From Luidia sarsii (taxonomy: Eukaryota; Echinodermata; Asteroidea; Paxillosida; Luidiidae): a stretch of DNA of 64,000 bases. The position numbers and the translations under genes are program-made. The notes beneath the pieces were generated by a model that had not been told where the DNA came from, made no database searches, and was given only the letters and a program-made list of their open reading frames with translations. The DNA is taken from assembly GCA_949987565.1 (NCBI GenBank), contig OX465111.1, positions 5,142,921 to 5,206,920 on the forward strand, given 5' to 3'. Shown here in pieces: positions 1 to 11,114 of this stretch (position 1 is its first letter; every line of letters begins with the position of its first letter).

Positions 1-114
1 ATGTACGGGTACATAATTTTTTTTTTCTGACACGGAAAAAGGTTTAGCAAGCAAGTTTTTTGTATCCGAAATCCTTATTTTTTGGATACCGTAGTCGTAG
101 ATGTTTTCCCACTC

Positions 115-345
115 TTCAAATGTCAGGTGGTAAGAGCACTGGTGCGTTATGCCAGGGGTCTTTGTTCACGTCCCTGTCCAGTCAAAGTTTTCTCTGCAAG
201 TTTTCCAAATTGTTTACAAATTTCCCAGTCAGTTTTTCCTTTATTTAATTGACTGCAAGCATGGGGAGAAGAGTTTGAGAAACCTATGGTCTTTGGTTCA
301 AGTCCCAGTCCATTAAGATTTCCTTTGCCATTTTCACTGATTGCA
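115..345 (+). mobile_element. tRNA-derived SINE copy or copies
   Basis: A box-A-like CAGGTGGTAAGAGC near 122-137 is followed by ACTGGTGCGTTATGCC and a weak box B; a second head ends in GGTTCAAGTCCCAGTCC at 296-315. The same family occurs near 5842, 36190, 38830, 42060, 44950 and 54820. Confidence 0.55.
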
Positions 346-402
346 CTCTTGACATGATTTTAATCTTAAAAAAAAAAATGTCCTTCCAAATTCCCACTGT
401 AG

Positions 403-498
403 ACTCGCTTGGAGAGTCAGAATGAGGAATATCTGGAGAGGGAAATTGAGCACGAGAAGCACGTCACGACACTGGAAGATGAGAAGGACGCCCTCGCG
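403..498 (+). CDS. GOLGA1: GOLGA1-like exon, coiled coil
   Basis: The acceptor is a CCCACTGTAG and the donor GCG|GTGAGT. It is 32 codons in phase 0, starting TRLESQNEEYLEREIEHEK. High Glu/Lys with no proline fits a rod segment. No upstream exon is visible in 1-402, which holds a SINE copy. Confidence 0.8.
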
Positions 499-3400
499 GT
501 GAGTTGGGTCAGAGGTCACCCCGGGGATGCAGTGCACTGAACACTTCAAAATGGACGCTCGGTGCTAATTATCATAAAGTGTGTACCTCTACCTAAAGTC
601 GCCCATGGTAAGGAAAAGGGTTAAGACAACCTGGTGGTTCTTTGCTTTATGGAAATAAATATAGGTGGGACTATTTTGCTTCTAAGGTTGAAGGATGTGA
701 CCCCAAAACAGGCAGTAAATCAATTTCCAGGAAATCACATATTTCTTTTTGGGGGGAAGGGTATTTAGAATAACAAATCTGCTTAGCTCAGATGTTCTGA
801 AATTGAAAGGAATCTAAGAGATTAAGGTTCTAGTTACTATAGTTTCCAGTACCGTCACTGAAGCGCCTCCTGTAAAGGAAAAAAAACTTTGAAGGCATAT
901 GCATCCATCCTGGTAACTATAGTGCTGTGTGCTTATAGGGTTCCCTTAGCAGCAAGTCCAAGGAGAATGAGTGCCTGACAAAGGAACTGGCCGGCATCAA
1001 AGACAAGGTGGAGGACATGACCAAGCAGGTAGGCAGTCAAGCCCCCCGTCTTTTTCCCCCTCCAAATCCCAGGCTCCAGCTCAAACTACATCTCCGTTAT
1101 CTAAAAAGCTGAAAAGTTAGAGGGCCTGACGTTGCGATCCTATGTATTGCTGGTCATTTTTGTCAGTGAGCAGATTGCCAGAGTTTTTGTACTAACTTCA
1201 TCTAAAAAGCTGCAGTAATATGCAAACATGTTGCAAACTGCTTACTGACTGCAAATATCAAAAATCAGGCAGAAGCCTTCTGTCTTTGAGTGAGGCCCTG
1301 CTAGGATCAAAACGTCAGGCCCTCCTGATTTCTGATATCTAAAAAGCTGAATGAAAAAAAAATGGGGGGGGGATTTCATTTCCCCCATTTTTACAGCAGG
1401 GTGCCTTCTCCAAAGGCCTCCTATTTCTGTGTCTATACTTTGGGAAAAAAATAAAATGGGATGGACGAACTGGTGTGAACGTCGGTTTGACGTCAAAGTG
1501 GGTATTGTGATGGAGATTAGGGGTCACACTTTAGTCCCTGTCCAGGTACCCCCTGAAATTTTGAGAGTCTGACATGGCAACGGATAATTGGCTCAGTTGA
1601 TGAGGCTGTGTTGAGGTTCCATTGGTCACAGATTGGATAGGGAACGAGTCTAATGCATTGTAATATGTGCAAGTGCATGTACAGTAGTAGAAACATAAAG
1701 TAATTTGCAAAGAAGCATCCTATACACAGTCTTTTGCACATGCTAAGGTGCTATTGTTTTTGTGTACATTTTTTCTGAGCATGATTTTGACCCCCCTATG
1801 ATAACAATATAAAACGACACGAAGAAGTTCTGGATATCTGGGATGAACATTGCACATTGAAAAGTTAATCATTTAAACAGGTCGTCATCTATGGAATTGG
1901 GCTGAGTTGAAATCTCTTTGTTTTACACCTTTGGTATTCATCATTTCTAGCCTTCCCGAGACTCATGTTTGGTTGCTCTGGTGTCCCCCCCATACCCCCA
2001 TTTGATGCAGACACTGACAGCAACCACTGCCCTCATGGACACTCACAAAGAGATTGACAGGCTACGCAAACTGATGGAAGAGAGAGACACGACCATCCAC
2101 CAGTCCGATCAAGGTAGGTCCCCCCCCCCCCAAAAAAAAAAAAATCTTAGATGTCATCGAGACATCGGGCCCACTGAATTTTTAAGAATCGCGGTTTCGT
2201 TTATCGAAATCAGAGAGGCGGTTTGCACACCATTATTTCCTAATTGGTCCCTGGTTCGAATCCAAATTTAATGGCAAAGTTGGGGATACCTTTCAGATGC
2301 TTCCTGAAGGCTTGTTTTCATAATTGGTCCCTGGTTCGATTCCCAACTCAGCATTTGCCTTCTCAAGTGCCATTTGGATCTCTGATTGTCCCAATTGGTC
2401 CATGGTTCGACTCCAAATTTGATAGCAAAGTTAGGGATACCTTGCAGATGCTTCCTGAAGTGCCATGAGGCAGTCTTGTTTTCATAATTGGTCCCTGGTT
2501 CGATTCCCAACTTAGCATTTGCCTTCTCAAGTGCCATTTGGATCTCTGATTGTCCCAATTGGTCCATGGTTCGACTCCAAATTATTTTAGGCAAGTTTGG
2601 GATGCTGGTGCATTGGCTTACTCCAGTGCCATACGGCAGTTTGGTCTCGATCATTGTGCCTCCAATTGCCCTCTAAGACAACCATTTGCCTGATTTCTCT
2701 CCGCCCCCTTCTCGCCAACCTCCATTCTTTCTCGACAGAGTGCGAGGATCTGAAGAGGCGAAACACGGAGCTGTCCAGCTGTCTGGACGCCCAGGAGCGG
2801 GAATCACAGGCTGGCCACGACCAAGCCCAGAGGGCGCTCTTCGACAGGAACGAGACCATCTCAGTGCTGCGGGAAACGGTCGCCGGCAAGGAGCAGGAAC
2901 TTGAACAGAGCCAGGCCAAGGCAAGGAAAACTATTTTAAACCTCAGAAAATGCTCGGCCAAATCTCTGCGCTCTTGTCCATGTGTTGCACCCTTGTCTGT
3001 CACTTCCTCATAAGGCTTGGACATCCTCCCTCCACTGCTGTCTATTGTTTGCTGACTGTCTTGCTCTTGTCCATGTGTTGCACCCTTGTCTGTCTCTCTC
3101 CTTCTCATCAGGCTGGGACATCCTCCCTCCACTGCTGTCTATTGTTTGCTGACTGTCTTGCTCTTGTCCATGTGTTGCACCCTTGTCTGTCTCTCTCCTT
3201 CTCATCAGGCTGGGACATCCTCCCTCCACTGCTGTCTATTGTTTGCTGACTGTCTTGCTCTTGTCCATGTGTTGCACCCTTGTCTGTCTCTCTCCTTCTC
3301 ATCAGGCTGGGACATCCTCCCTCCACTGCTGTCTATTGTTTGCTGACTGTCTTTCTCGTGTACATGTGCTCCACCCTTGTCTGTCTCTCTCCTTCTCATA

Positions 3401-6400
3401 AGGCTGGGACATCCTCCCTCCACTGATGTCTATTGTTTGCTGACAGTCTTGCTCTTGTCCATGTGTTCCACCCTTGTCTGTCTCTCTCCTTCTCATAAGG
3501 CTGGGACATCCTCCCTCCACTGCTGTCTATTGTTTGCTGACAGTCTTGCTCTTGTCCATGTGTTCCACCCTTGTCTGTCTCTCTCCTTCTCATAAGGCTG
3601 GGACATTCTCCCTCCACTGCTGTCTATTGTTTGCTGACTGTCTTGCTCGTGTCCATGTGTTCCACCCTTGTCTGTCTCTCTCCTTCTCATAAGGCTTGGA
3701 CATCCTCCCTCCACTGCTGTCTATTGTTTGCTGACTGTCTTTCTCGTGTCCATGTGTTCCACCCTTGTCTGTCTCTCTCCTTCTCATAAGGCTTGGACAT
3801 CCTCCCTCCACTGCTGTCTATTGTTTGCTGACTGTCTTGCTCTTGTCCATGTGTTCCACCCTTGTCTGTCTCTCTCCTTCTCATAAGGCTTGGACATTCT
3901 CCCTCCACTGCTGTCTATTGTTTGCTGACTGTCTTGCTCTTGTCCATGTGTTCCACCCTTGTCTGTCTCTCTCCTTCTCATAAGGCTTGGACATCCTCCC
4001 TCCACTGCTGTCTATTGTTTGCTGACTGTCTTGCTGTTGTCCATGTGTTCCACCCCTGTCTGTCTCTCCCTCTCATAAGGCTGGGAAATCCTCCCTCCAT
4101 TGCTGTCTATTGCTTGTTGACTGCCTTGCTCTTGTCCATGTGTTCCACCCTTGTCTGTCTCTCTCCTTCTCATAAGGCTTGGACATCCTCCCTCCACTGC
4201 TGTCTATTGTTTGCTGACTGTCTTGCTCTTGTCCATGTGTTCCACCCTTGTCTGTCTCTCTCCTTCTCATAAGGCTGGGACATCCTCCCTCCACTGCTGT
4301 CTATTGTTTGCTGACTGTCTTGCTCTTGTCCATGTGTTCCACCCTTGTCTGTCTGTCTCCTTCTCATAAGGCTGGGACATCCTTCCTCCACTGCTGTCTA
4401 TTGTTTGCTGACTGTCTTGCTCTTGTCCATGTGTTGCACCCTTGTCTGTCTCTCTCCTTCTCATAAGGCTGGGACATCCTCCCTCCACTGCTGTCTATTG
4501 TTTGCTGACTGTCTTTCTCGTGTCCATGTGTTCCACCCTTGTCTGTCTCTCTCCTTCTCATAAGGCTGGGACATCCTCCCTCCACTGTTGTATATTTGCT
4601 GACTGCCTAGCTTGCTTGCAAATGCCTACATGTACTTCACATTCTCAACCTAGTTCAGAGAAGAAATTATTTGACTTGCATGCATGTACCGTATTACCTT
4701 ATATTCCCAGCATAGCACTGATTGTAGTTTTGGGGTTTATTCTCAGGTCCAAGAACTGGAGGACTCTCTAGCTGCTCACCAAGCAGAAATGAACGGGGTC
4801 GACGAGGCCGAGGTCAGAGTGCAAAGTTCACATTCTGAGTCTTTAGCATACATTTATGACACATTTTCATATGGCTGTACCCAACCTTATTACTATGGAT
4901 TTTATAGTTTTGTATGTAAACCACATCACAAAATGTATTCAAAACTGGGAGCTAGTGAGGAAGGTCACTTGATCAGCAGTCTTTTTCACCCAACTCATCT
5001 TAACTTACGAACGATCCATCGCACGACGGTGAGCAATGCTCAGAAATCATACAGCCTATCGCAGCTTACAATGGGTTATCAATCATAAGATGAGTTCCAA
5101 TGCATCGTAAGGCTTTGGGGAAATCCACCCCAGGACGATTAGGTTCAGTGAGTGGATGGGGCGAACCCGTCGCATTGTAGTCATTGATGACATGGCCATG
5201 AGGCTGGATTTCACCACACTGACTGAGACCCGAGTCTGCGATACACGCCACTCTTATCAGGCTCGCTGCACATTAACCAGCACCAGATACGTAGTCTGTT
5301 CAGCTGTGCACCGGGGCTTTCTGGGGAAAGGTTGTAGCCAGGGAGTATGGATGACCACTCTTCTACACTATATAATGGGGGAAGCTTCTCAGGAAGAGCA
5401 GGTTCCGTCTCCAAGGTTTTCAACAAACAGGGCGCCGGCCAGTCGGGAGTTTTGGGACCATTTTGCCTAACTCTGTGCCCTTGTTTTTGTTCGGGTTGTC
5501 TGTCATGCAGCAGGACGTGGACAAGTTGAAGCAGGCCCTTGCGGACGCTGAGCAGCAGCTGACGGAGAAGAACAAGACCATCAAGATGCAGCAGCAGCGA
5601 CTGGCCGACCTCAAGAAAACCCTGCAGCGGGAACTGGTGAGCACCACTGGTGACAGCTGCATCCACATTGTGTGATTCCCGAATTACCTGTAGCCAGGAT
5701 TACAACAATGGGTTGTTTTGCACTTGAATGAAAACGGAAGGGACGTGATCCCTGGAGATATACGGCAGTTAATGGTTGATTGCTTCTGGCTGGCGCCCCA
5801 ACCGAAGACTAGTAGTTGACTATTTGGGAAGGCGACCATCTAAGGGCTGGATAGCTCAGATGGTACAGTGATGGTATGCAAAACCAGAGGTCTCTGGTTC
5901 AAGACCCTGTTCACTCGCCAGTTTTCAAAATTGTTTCCAACTTTCCCAGTCAGTTTTACTTTATTTGCTTGAAATTTTTTCACACCCTAAAAGATAGTCC
6001 AAGAAATACCCCCATCTCTCTTACTTTTACACATTTTATTTCATCAGATTTGAAATTTATTTGGCAGACGTGCTAGTACACCCCCAAATCCCAGACCAGT
6101 CCAATTTTCTTCGGCTGTTTTGAAAAGAAAGAAAGATTGTATTACTTGAGAGTGGCGATATCAGCCTTGTTTCATCGGATCCTCACTGTCAACCTTTCCC
6201 CCTCTTCCCCATGGCAGAAATTGCAGAGCAGTACGGGCTACGACTCACCCGAGGAGCACGCCAGAGAGCGTGAGAAGAGCCAGCTGGGCGGCGGAGTGAC
6301 CAGCAGCCAGCCGGTCAGTGCCAAGCTGGACGGCCTGGTCCCGCTGGACGGCCTGGGGCCCATGGGAGGGGTGAGTGGAGGCAGCGGTCATGGCGGCTTG

Positions 6401-7808
6401 ACCAGCCTCATTCCCAATCCTCGCTCCTCGGCCCTCTACCAGCAGGACCTGCGGGAAGTGAACTTCCAGTACTTGCGCCATGTGGTCTTCAAGTTCATGA
6501 GCAGTACTTGCGCCATGTGGTCTTCAAGTTCATGAGCAGCACGGACAGTGAGGTAGGTCCTCCTCACAACAAAAACAAACAAAAAACGGAGAGCGGAAGG
6601 TGGACCTGAAGATTGCCACATCAGAGGGTGGAGCCATTTCTCTCAGAATCCCAAGGAATCAGGGAAGAAATCATTCTCCTGGGTTGAATTGCTGCTTTCA
6701 AAAGCCTTTGAAATTTGAGAAGAAAGCATTCCTGTAGATCATCACAGCTGACCTGTCCTGGGACACATAGCACAGTGGTAGTGGCAAGCGCAAAAATTCC
6801 CTCAATTGAATCACAGAAATTTGACGTTAAAGTGTTTTCCATCCAGTTATGCTGTACTGGATTATATGGATTCATTGGAAGTTGTTATTTTTTACTCCGC
6901 TAAAGCTTCCCCATTCCCCGAGGAATGACAGGGTCAAATGGAATACAGGATGAAGGGGATTGGGAAGGGTGAGGAGGATGAGGAAGATAACAAGGAGAAT
7001 GAGGATTGGGAGGATTATGAGGATAAAGGGGATGAGGAGGAGGATGAGAAGGATGAGAGGGAAAGTGATGACGATAATGATTCTGATGGCCCTGTGAGTA
7101 ACCGATGTTAATTTCATTTTCTGCTTTCTCCCGACAAGGCCAAACAGTTGCTGAAAGCCGTCTCCACCCTGCTGGAGTTCACGCCGCATGAGGAGAGGTT
7201 GATCAACAGCACCCTGGAATGGAAGGTAAAGCTCCTGCCTTTCAACCATACAGAGCCACTGATGGCAGTTGTAGGGATTTCCAAGTCTTATCTCAGAACC
7301 ATTGAGCAAACCTTGCATTTATGATCACGGTAGGACCTTTCTCAAAGGCAGAACTGAGAGGTCCTGCTAGGACAGCTGTGTCAGGCTCTCTGAAACTTCT
7401 TTCAGGATTGTAGATTTCGGGTCATTTCCAGTCAGAATGAGCCACACTTGATTCAGGGGGAGGGCGGATTGCCCAAACTTGTCTCCAGAAAAGTTTGGCT
7501 GCTTTTCACACTGATTAAAAAGAGATGACAAAATTCACCATTTGGTGTTCAGTTTGGGTGGGATTCGAGCCCGTGACTCCTGCTTTCTCGCACAGTCATC
7601 TAGATCAGTGGGGCCAACCTTTTAGTTGAAGCACATTCTTCCTCACCGCCAAAAAGTCATATATTTGTGAGGCATTCAAGTGCCCCTAGACAATTTTGGA
7701 ACCCTGACTAAATTGGAACCCTGGCTTTTCCCCGCACAGACGTCGTGGTTCGGGGTGAGACCATCGCCCAAGAAGACCATCCAGGTATCGTCCCTGGCCT
7801 ACAGGTGA
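403..7808 (+). CDS. GOLGA1: Golgin-97-like GRIP-domain golgin, 5'-partial, nine exons
   Basis: Nine exons (403-498, 939-1028, 2011-2113, 2739-2920, 4747-4812, 5511-5636, 6218-6552, 7139-7225, 7740-7808) join in consistent phase and end at a TGA. The first six encode a Glu/Lys/Gln-rich, proline-free heptad coiled coil. The last three encode a linker and a GRIP domain (NFQYLRHVV... AKQLLKAVSTLLEF... LEWK) followed by a short tail starting TSWFG, the arrangement of golgin-97. In the family, GRIP dimers bind Arl1-GTP and place the golgin on the trans-Golgi network, where the rod captures endosome-derived vesicles; the Tyr in NFQYL matches the conserved Arl1-contact Tyr. The N-terminal exons lie upstream of the window. 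A 35-bp tandem duplication at 6467-6536 shifts the frame inside the GRIP domain, so the assembled allele is broken unless this is an assembly error. One donor is GC (2921). Family assignment is firm; GOLGA1 over other GRIP golgins rests on the tail and linker pattern. Confidence 0.85.
939..1028 (+). CDS. GOLGA1: GOLGA1-like exon, coiled coil
   Basis: Thirty codons in phase 0 between TTATAG| and CAG|GTAGGC, reading SKSKENECLTKELAG in its first half. The acceptor choice is set by frame: nearby AGs at 949 and 952 would not keep phase with exon 403-498. Confidence 0.75.
1100..1350. mobile_element. MITE-like element, 'GGCCTGACGTTTCGATC' family
   Basis: Opposed copies of GGGCCTGACGTTGCGATCC and of AAACGTCAGGCCCTCCTG flank GTTGCAAACTGCTTACTGAC. 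The same modules recur at 9165-9610, 10525-10660, 11115-11335, 32690-32740, 33612-34035 and 43565-43715. Confidence 0.6.
2011..2113 (+). CDS. GOLGA1: GOLGA1-like exon, coiled coil
   Basis: Acceptor TTTGATGCAG, donor AAG|GTAGGT. It contains ALMDTHKEIDRLRKLMEE and ends in phase 1; the split Glu codon is completed by the exon at 2739. The donor is followed by a C-run and A-run (about 2117-2146). Confidence 0.8.
2225..2650. repeat. Tandem 164-bp repeat, 2.5 copies
   Basis: The sequence CTTGTTTTCATAATTGGTCC recurs at 2311 and 2475. Within a unit, ATTGGTCCMTGGTTCGA-type boxes occur twice and look like a pol III box B, so the unit may be SINE-derived. Confidence 0.7.
2739..2920 (+). CDS. GOLGA1: GOLGA1-like exon with GC donor
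   Basis: Starts at TCTCGACAG| in phase 2 and reads CEDLKRRNTELSSCLDAQ onward to EQELEQSQAK. The only donor that keeps phase 0 into VQELEDSLAAHQ at 4747 is CCAAG|GCAAGG, a good match to the GC-AG minor donor consensus. Reading on past 2920 gives non-coiled-coil sequence and a stop at 3011-3013. Confidence 0.8.
2969..4612. repeat. 97-bp minisatellite, about 17 copies, inside the GC-AG intron
   Basis: The unit runs from CTCTTGTCCATGTGTTGCAC through CTGGGACATCCTCCCTCC to TTTGCTGACTGTCTTG. Copies are nearly identical; early copies have CATCAGGCTGG and later ones CATAAGGCTGG, and one unit near 4040-4130 is degenerate. Each early unit carries a CTTCTCATCAG, which looks like a 3' splice site, so cryptic splicing is possible. 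The 97-bp period is not a multiple of 3, so overlapping 72-73 codon ORFs on both strands are artefacts. Confidence 0.95.
4747..4812 (+). CDS. GOLGA1: GOLGA1-like exon, coiled coil
   Basis: Twenty-two codons, phase 0 at both ends, VQELEDSLAAHQAEMNG..., between ATTCTCAG| and GAG|GTCAGA. The donor is weak after position +2. Confidence 0.75.
5000..5142. mobile_element. MITE, 'GGAAATCCACCCC' end family, in intron
   Basis: AACTTACGAACGATCCATCG ... CGTAAGGCTTTGGGGAAATC matches two further copies at about 36965-37130 and 42135-42272. The ends are inverted relative to each other (TTACGA.. / ..TCGTAAGG). Confidence 0.55.
5511..5636 (+). CDS. GOLGA1: GOLGA1-like exon, coiled coil
   Basis: Forty-two codons in phase 0, QDVDKLKQALADAEQQ through LADLKKTLQREL, with borders TCATGCAG| and CTG|GTGAGC. 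Strong heptad pattern; this is the end of the rod before the linker. Confidence 0.85.
5842..5965 (+). mobile_element. tRNA-derived SINE copy in intron
   Basis: GGCTGGATAGCTCAGATGG (box A region), AAAACCAGAGGTCTCTGG and GGTTCAAGACCC (box B region) keep tRNA-like spacing. The tail CAGTTTTCAAAATTGTTTCC is shared with the copy near 200. Confidence 0.7.
6218..6552 (+). CDS. GOLGA1: GOLGA1-like exon: linker and N-terminal half of GRIP domain, frameshifted by 35-bp duplication
   Basis: The exon starts at CATGGCAG| (KLQSSTGYDSPEE), runs through a Gly/Ser/Pro-rich linker and enters GRIP at DLREVNFQYLRHVVFKFMS. The stretch 6467-6501 is repeated exactly at 6502-6536. Reading straight through gives STCAMWSSSS and a TGA at 6533-6535. 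If one copy is removed the frame reads FMSSTDSE and joins the next exon in phase 0 at |GTAGGT. Confidence 0.85.
6467..6536. repeat. 35-bp exact tandem duplication inside GRIP exon
   Basis: Two exact abutting copies, each beginning CAGTACTTGCGCCATGTGG and ending TTCATGAG. Thirty-five is not a multiple of 3, so the duplication shifts frame. It is either a private loss-of-function allele, a haplotype collapse error, or a sequencing/assembly error. Confidence 0.95.
6917..7082. repeat. GA-rich low-complexity tract in intron
   Basis: An almost pure purine run with GAGGAT/GAGGAA units lies just upstream of the second GRIP exon. It has no coding support. Confidence 0.7.
7139..7225 (+). CDS. GOLGA1: GOLGA1-like exon: C-terminal half of GRIP domain
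   Basis: Twenty-nine codons in phase 0: AKQLLKAVSTLLEFTPHEER through LEWK, with borders CCCGACAAG| and AAG|GTAAAG. The leucine pattern and final LEWK match GRIP helices. The preceding intron holds a GA-rich tract at about 6917-7080. Confidence 0.85.
7740..7808 (+). CDS. GOLGA1: GOLGA1-like terminal exon
   Basis: Acceptor TCCCCGCACAG, then TSWFGVRPSPKKTIQ... ending in AGG TGA. A short basic tail with SWFG after GRIP is typical of golgin-97 rather than of golgin-245 or GCC proteins (family knowledge). Confidence 0.85.
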   Translation, partial: TSWFGVRPSPKKTIQVSSLAYR

Positions 7809-10400
7809 TGGGCTGTAGCCGGCATGCCCGAACCAGAAGCACCCTCCATCTGATGACGACGTTCCAGCCACACACACACACACAAAATCTCGGCAGCCAT
7901 TGGCCCGAAGCACACCCCTACGTTGTCGCAACGACCTCAGCCAGGGAAAGTGGAAAGACTTCCTAAGGCCAGAAGAATGTTTCTTTTTTACAAGTTTAAG
8001 AAAAAGTGATGAAGCAAGGGCTTCGGCTTGGTTTAAGATGCTGGTCGTCTTTCTGTTGGGACGGTCGCTTTGTGGAACATGCACATTGCCAGTTGGGCTC
8101 TGTGTGGATGAAACCAGTGTCTGGCACCTTTGGTGATGGAACCGGAGACTGCCACCCTGGGTCTACCAGGGAACTTCTATGTGGAAAAGAATTGAGGACC
8201 TTTTCTGTTTCCTTTGTTGCTTTTTCATTCTGGATTATACTCAGACACACGTGCCTGCCACCTTCAAAGTTGCCTACCGTCTTGAAATCACCGGACTGAC
8301 TGAAAGACATCTTGTATAACACTGGAAATACTCAATCTTTTATTTCATTGTATCTGTATATTGCATCTACTGATGACTCGTGGATGTTGTCGTCGACAAA
8401 ATTGGTTTGGTTGAATCAAAGTGAGGGTTCTTGAAAAATGATGTTTTGAGAAAACTGATAACCGAGGAGGTATCCAAAATGCTGTGTGTCCATTTATGTT
8501 TATATGGAGTGATTAATTCTCGCTTCTGGGAAGACTTAACCAGAAGGATGCCATCTCATGTATTCACATTGCCACACTCCATCTGATGAAAAAGTTGTCG
8601 CTACGAAAGCTTTTGCACTCTTCTGAACAGCTAAGTCAAGGGCTATCCTTAAGTTGTTATCAACCATCAATTTGAACTAGCACGGACAATCTTGTACCCA
8701 TTTTCAAGATTTGTTAGTTTTGCCTCATCCAGCCTTCTGAGCCATCGGTCGTTGCTGTATTTTCTCAGGGTGCAGGTTGGGCAGTTTAATAGAACACTGG
8801 TGTGGTGGGGATTGTGAATTGGTTTAGTTTTGCTTCTTTTTTTACTATGCTGCCAAAGACAAGCCAAGGGGCTATTTTCTAATGCCTCGCTCTTAGTAGA
8901 CCTCTGTCTTTCGTCGGGGAACAGCCCTGTGAAAGTTAAGTCTCCCAACGACGGGTTGAGCGCACTAAAAGTTTGGTGGAGGTTTTGCACGCTGGAATCA
9001 CACCGTGGAGAGTTTGCAGTGAAATATTGTTGGTCAACTCGACTCTCCCAATGAGAGGTACGGCTCTGAAAAAAGCCACTAAAAACGAAGGCTCAGAGAA
9101 GAGCACATTGTTTCAGCAATACTGAGTCCATCAGACCTCGGAACCACACCCCCAGACACAAAGAGTAATACGCAAATATGTTGCAAACTGCTTACTGACT
9201 GAAATGCCCCAAAGGCAGATATCAAAAATTAGGAGGGCATGACGTTACAATCCTAGCAGGACCTTTCTCAAAGGCAGAGCACTTTTGAGCAAGGATTAAA
9301 GATTAAAACATTTGTCCCCCTAGTATTTGATACACAGATATTAATTTGTCTTCTTGCATATGGGACCATACCATGGGGAGGTCGACAACTTGAGCCCCAC
9401 ACCACAGAGATTAATTGTTCACGGTGTGACCGCCAACTATTCTCGACTTAGGGTGATATACAAAAATGTTGCAAACTGCTTACTGACTAAAATTACCAAA
9501 ATGTAAATCTAGAGCGCCTGACGTTTCGATCCTAGCAGGACCTCCACTTTGCCTTTGAGAAAGGTCCTGCTAGGATCGAAACGTCAGGCCCACTAAATTT
9601 TAAGAACTATTCTCGACGTTAGAGGGCAAGCTGTTGTACACTCTTGTCCAATCACCAGATGGGATCTGTGTTAGGGGTGAGGTTTTTTGCGAAGTCAAAG
9701 GAAAGCAAAGCCCTGTTCAGTGAGTTAAACCAGTCTACAATATCTGGGATTTTGGCTCAAACCTTTCAACATTTTCATTCATTTTATATATATATATATA
9801 TATATAGTATTTTTTTTATACATTTTTGGGGTATCGGGACAAGATTGATTGTCATATGTATTGATCATCGAAGAATCAGGGATACCAGGGTTTGTGATAG
9901 ACTGATGAGAAAATGGAAAAGTATACAAGTCGGAGGATCCTTAGGATTTCCAATGGAAATCCCCACATGCATACTAGGAAGAGACTGCAAGATGGAGAGG
10001 ACATTTTTGAAAAGGGTAGGATTTGAACCTTGCCCACAAAATGAAGAGGTTGAAAAGGCATCATAACAGGTTTGTTTGTTTCATTGTGTTGGTGAAAATG
10101 GCATTTTTGTTCGCAATTGCTTCCATGATCTTCGGGAAGGCTATCTCGGTGATATTATCCCTTTGAACTCTTTAAAAAAAATCCCAGAGTTTATTGGCTC
10201 TTTTAATTTGCCATCGAATAAGCATTATTTTTAATTAATATTTTTATCCAAGTAGAAGTGAAGTGGGCGCGTTGATTGTACAGTTTATGTAGATAGTATG
10301 GCGTTGTAAATACCTGCTTATATTTGGTTCTCCAGAAGAAATTTAATATATTACGGAAAATGCCAAGCCAAAAACTAATAAAGTGCAACAAAATTACCAC
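7809..10400 (+). other. Possible long 3' UTR / 3' flank of the golgin gene
   Basis: No convincing coding exon is seen here. The first good poly(A) hexamer I find after the stop is AATAAA at 10377-10382, and another at 10726-10731. MITE copies (9165-9310, 9455-9610) and a (TA)n run near 9785-9808 lie between. The real transcript end cannot be set from sequence alone. Confidence 0.3.
9165..9612. mobile_element. Two MITE-like copies, 'GACGTTTCGATCCTAGCAGG' family
   Basis: Copies at about 9165-9310 and 9455-9612 share CAAATATGTTGCAAACTGC or a close variant. The second ends in GGTCCTGCTAGGATCGAAAC, an inverted copy of its own centre, so it can fold back. Confidence 0.65.
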
Positions 10401-10834
10401 GGTAACTGCAAACCTCCACTTGTACATAATGATCAGCACGCTTTCCGTTGTGGTGACTCCAGAACGGAAACAATCATTTTAATTAAAGTGATACAAAACT
10501 AGATTAACCAAAAATATACTCTTCTTTAAGATTGAGAGGGGCTCGCGTTTGGTCGCTAGCGGGACCTTTCTCGAAGGAAGGCACAATACCTTCGAGAAAG
10601 TTCCCGCTAGGATCCAGATCCAATCACCAGGCCCTCTCATTTTTAAGCAGAATTATTTCAACTGCTAGTTTACTTAGAGGAGATTGTGATGTACAGTGGT
10701 AAGACTTATTATGCCTCATGAAATGAATAAATATCTTTATGAACACGTGACGAACCGCATCGTACCCTGTGGCAAAATGCCTCTTTTTATTCAGGTCTCA
10801 ATGTCTGTTACTCAGTACAAGGCCAATATTTCCT

Positions 10835-11001
10835 GGTAGACCCTAAAGGTGGCCAAGTAGAATGCCGTACGTCAAATGTATTCATGGCTGCTTAGCATAA
10901 AATAACTTCGGGACCCATTGACCTTCCGCTGTCGAGAGATTAACTCATGAATATTCAGTTGTGATGTACGGCATTCTACTTGGCCGCCTTTAGGGTCTAC
11001 C
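10835..11001. mobile_element. 167-bp MITE with 36-bp terminal inverted repeats
   Basis: Starts GGTAGACCCTAAAGGTGGCC and ends with the inverse complement of GGTAGACCCTAAAGGCGGCC; the arms match over about 36 bp with one mismatch. There is no ORF, so it is non-autonomous. Confidence 0.85.
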
Positions 11002-11114
11002 TTATTTTTTGGTATTGGGACCAACCTCAGGTCTTCATGGGTAGTTGTCCGAATTACTGAGCTTGGCTAGGTACAACTGCCCGGTTACACTCCTAATTTT
11101 CAAATGATTTATAT

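Noticed and set aside
334..549. Small - strand ORFs over golgin exons
   Set aside because: Shadows of the + strand exon; no splice borders or start context on the - strand.
2950..4771. Stacked 72-73 codon ORFs on both strands in the 97-bp repeat
   Set aside because: They recur every 97 bp on both strands, exactly as a stop-poor repeat predicts, and lie inside a golgin intron.
5842..5920. Functional tRNA gene (also 36190, 38830, 54820)
   Set aside because: Box A and B spacing is tRNA-like, but the sequence cannot fold into a full cloverleaf as read, many diverged copies exist, and they share a non-tRNA tail: SINEs.
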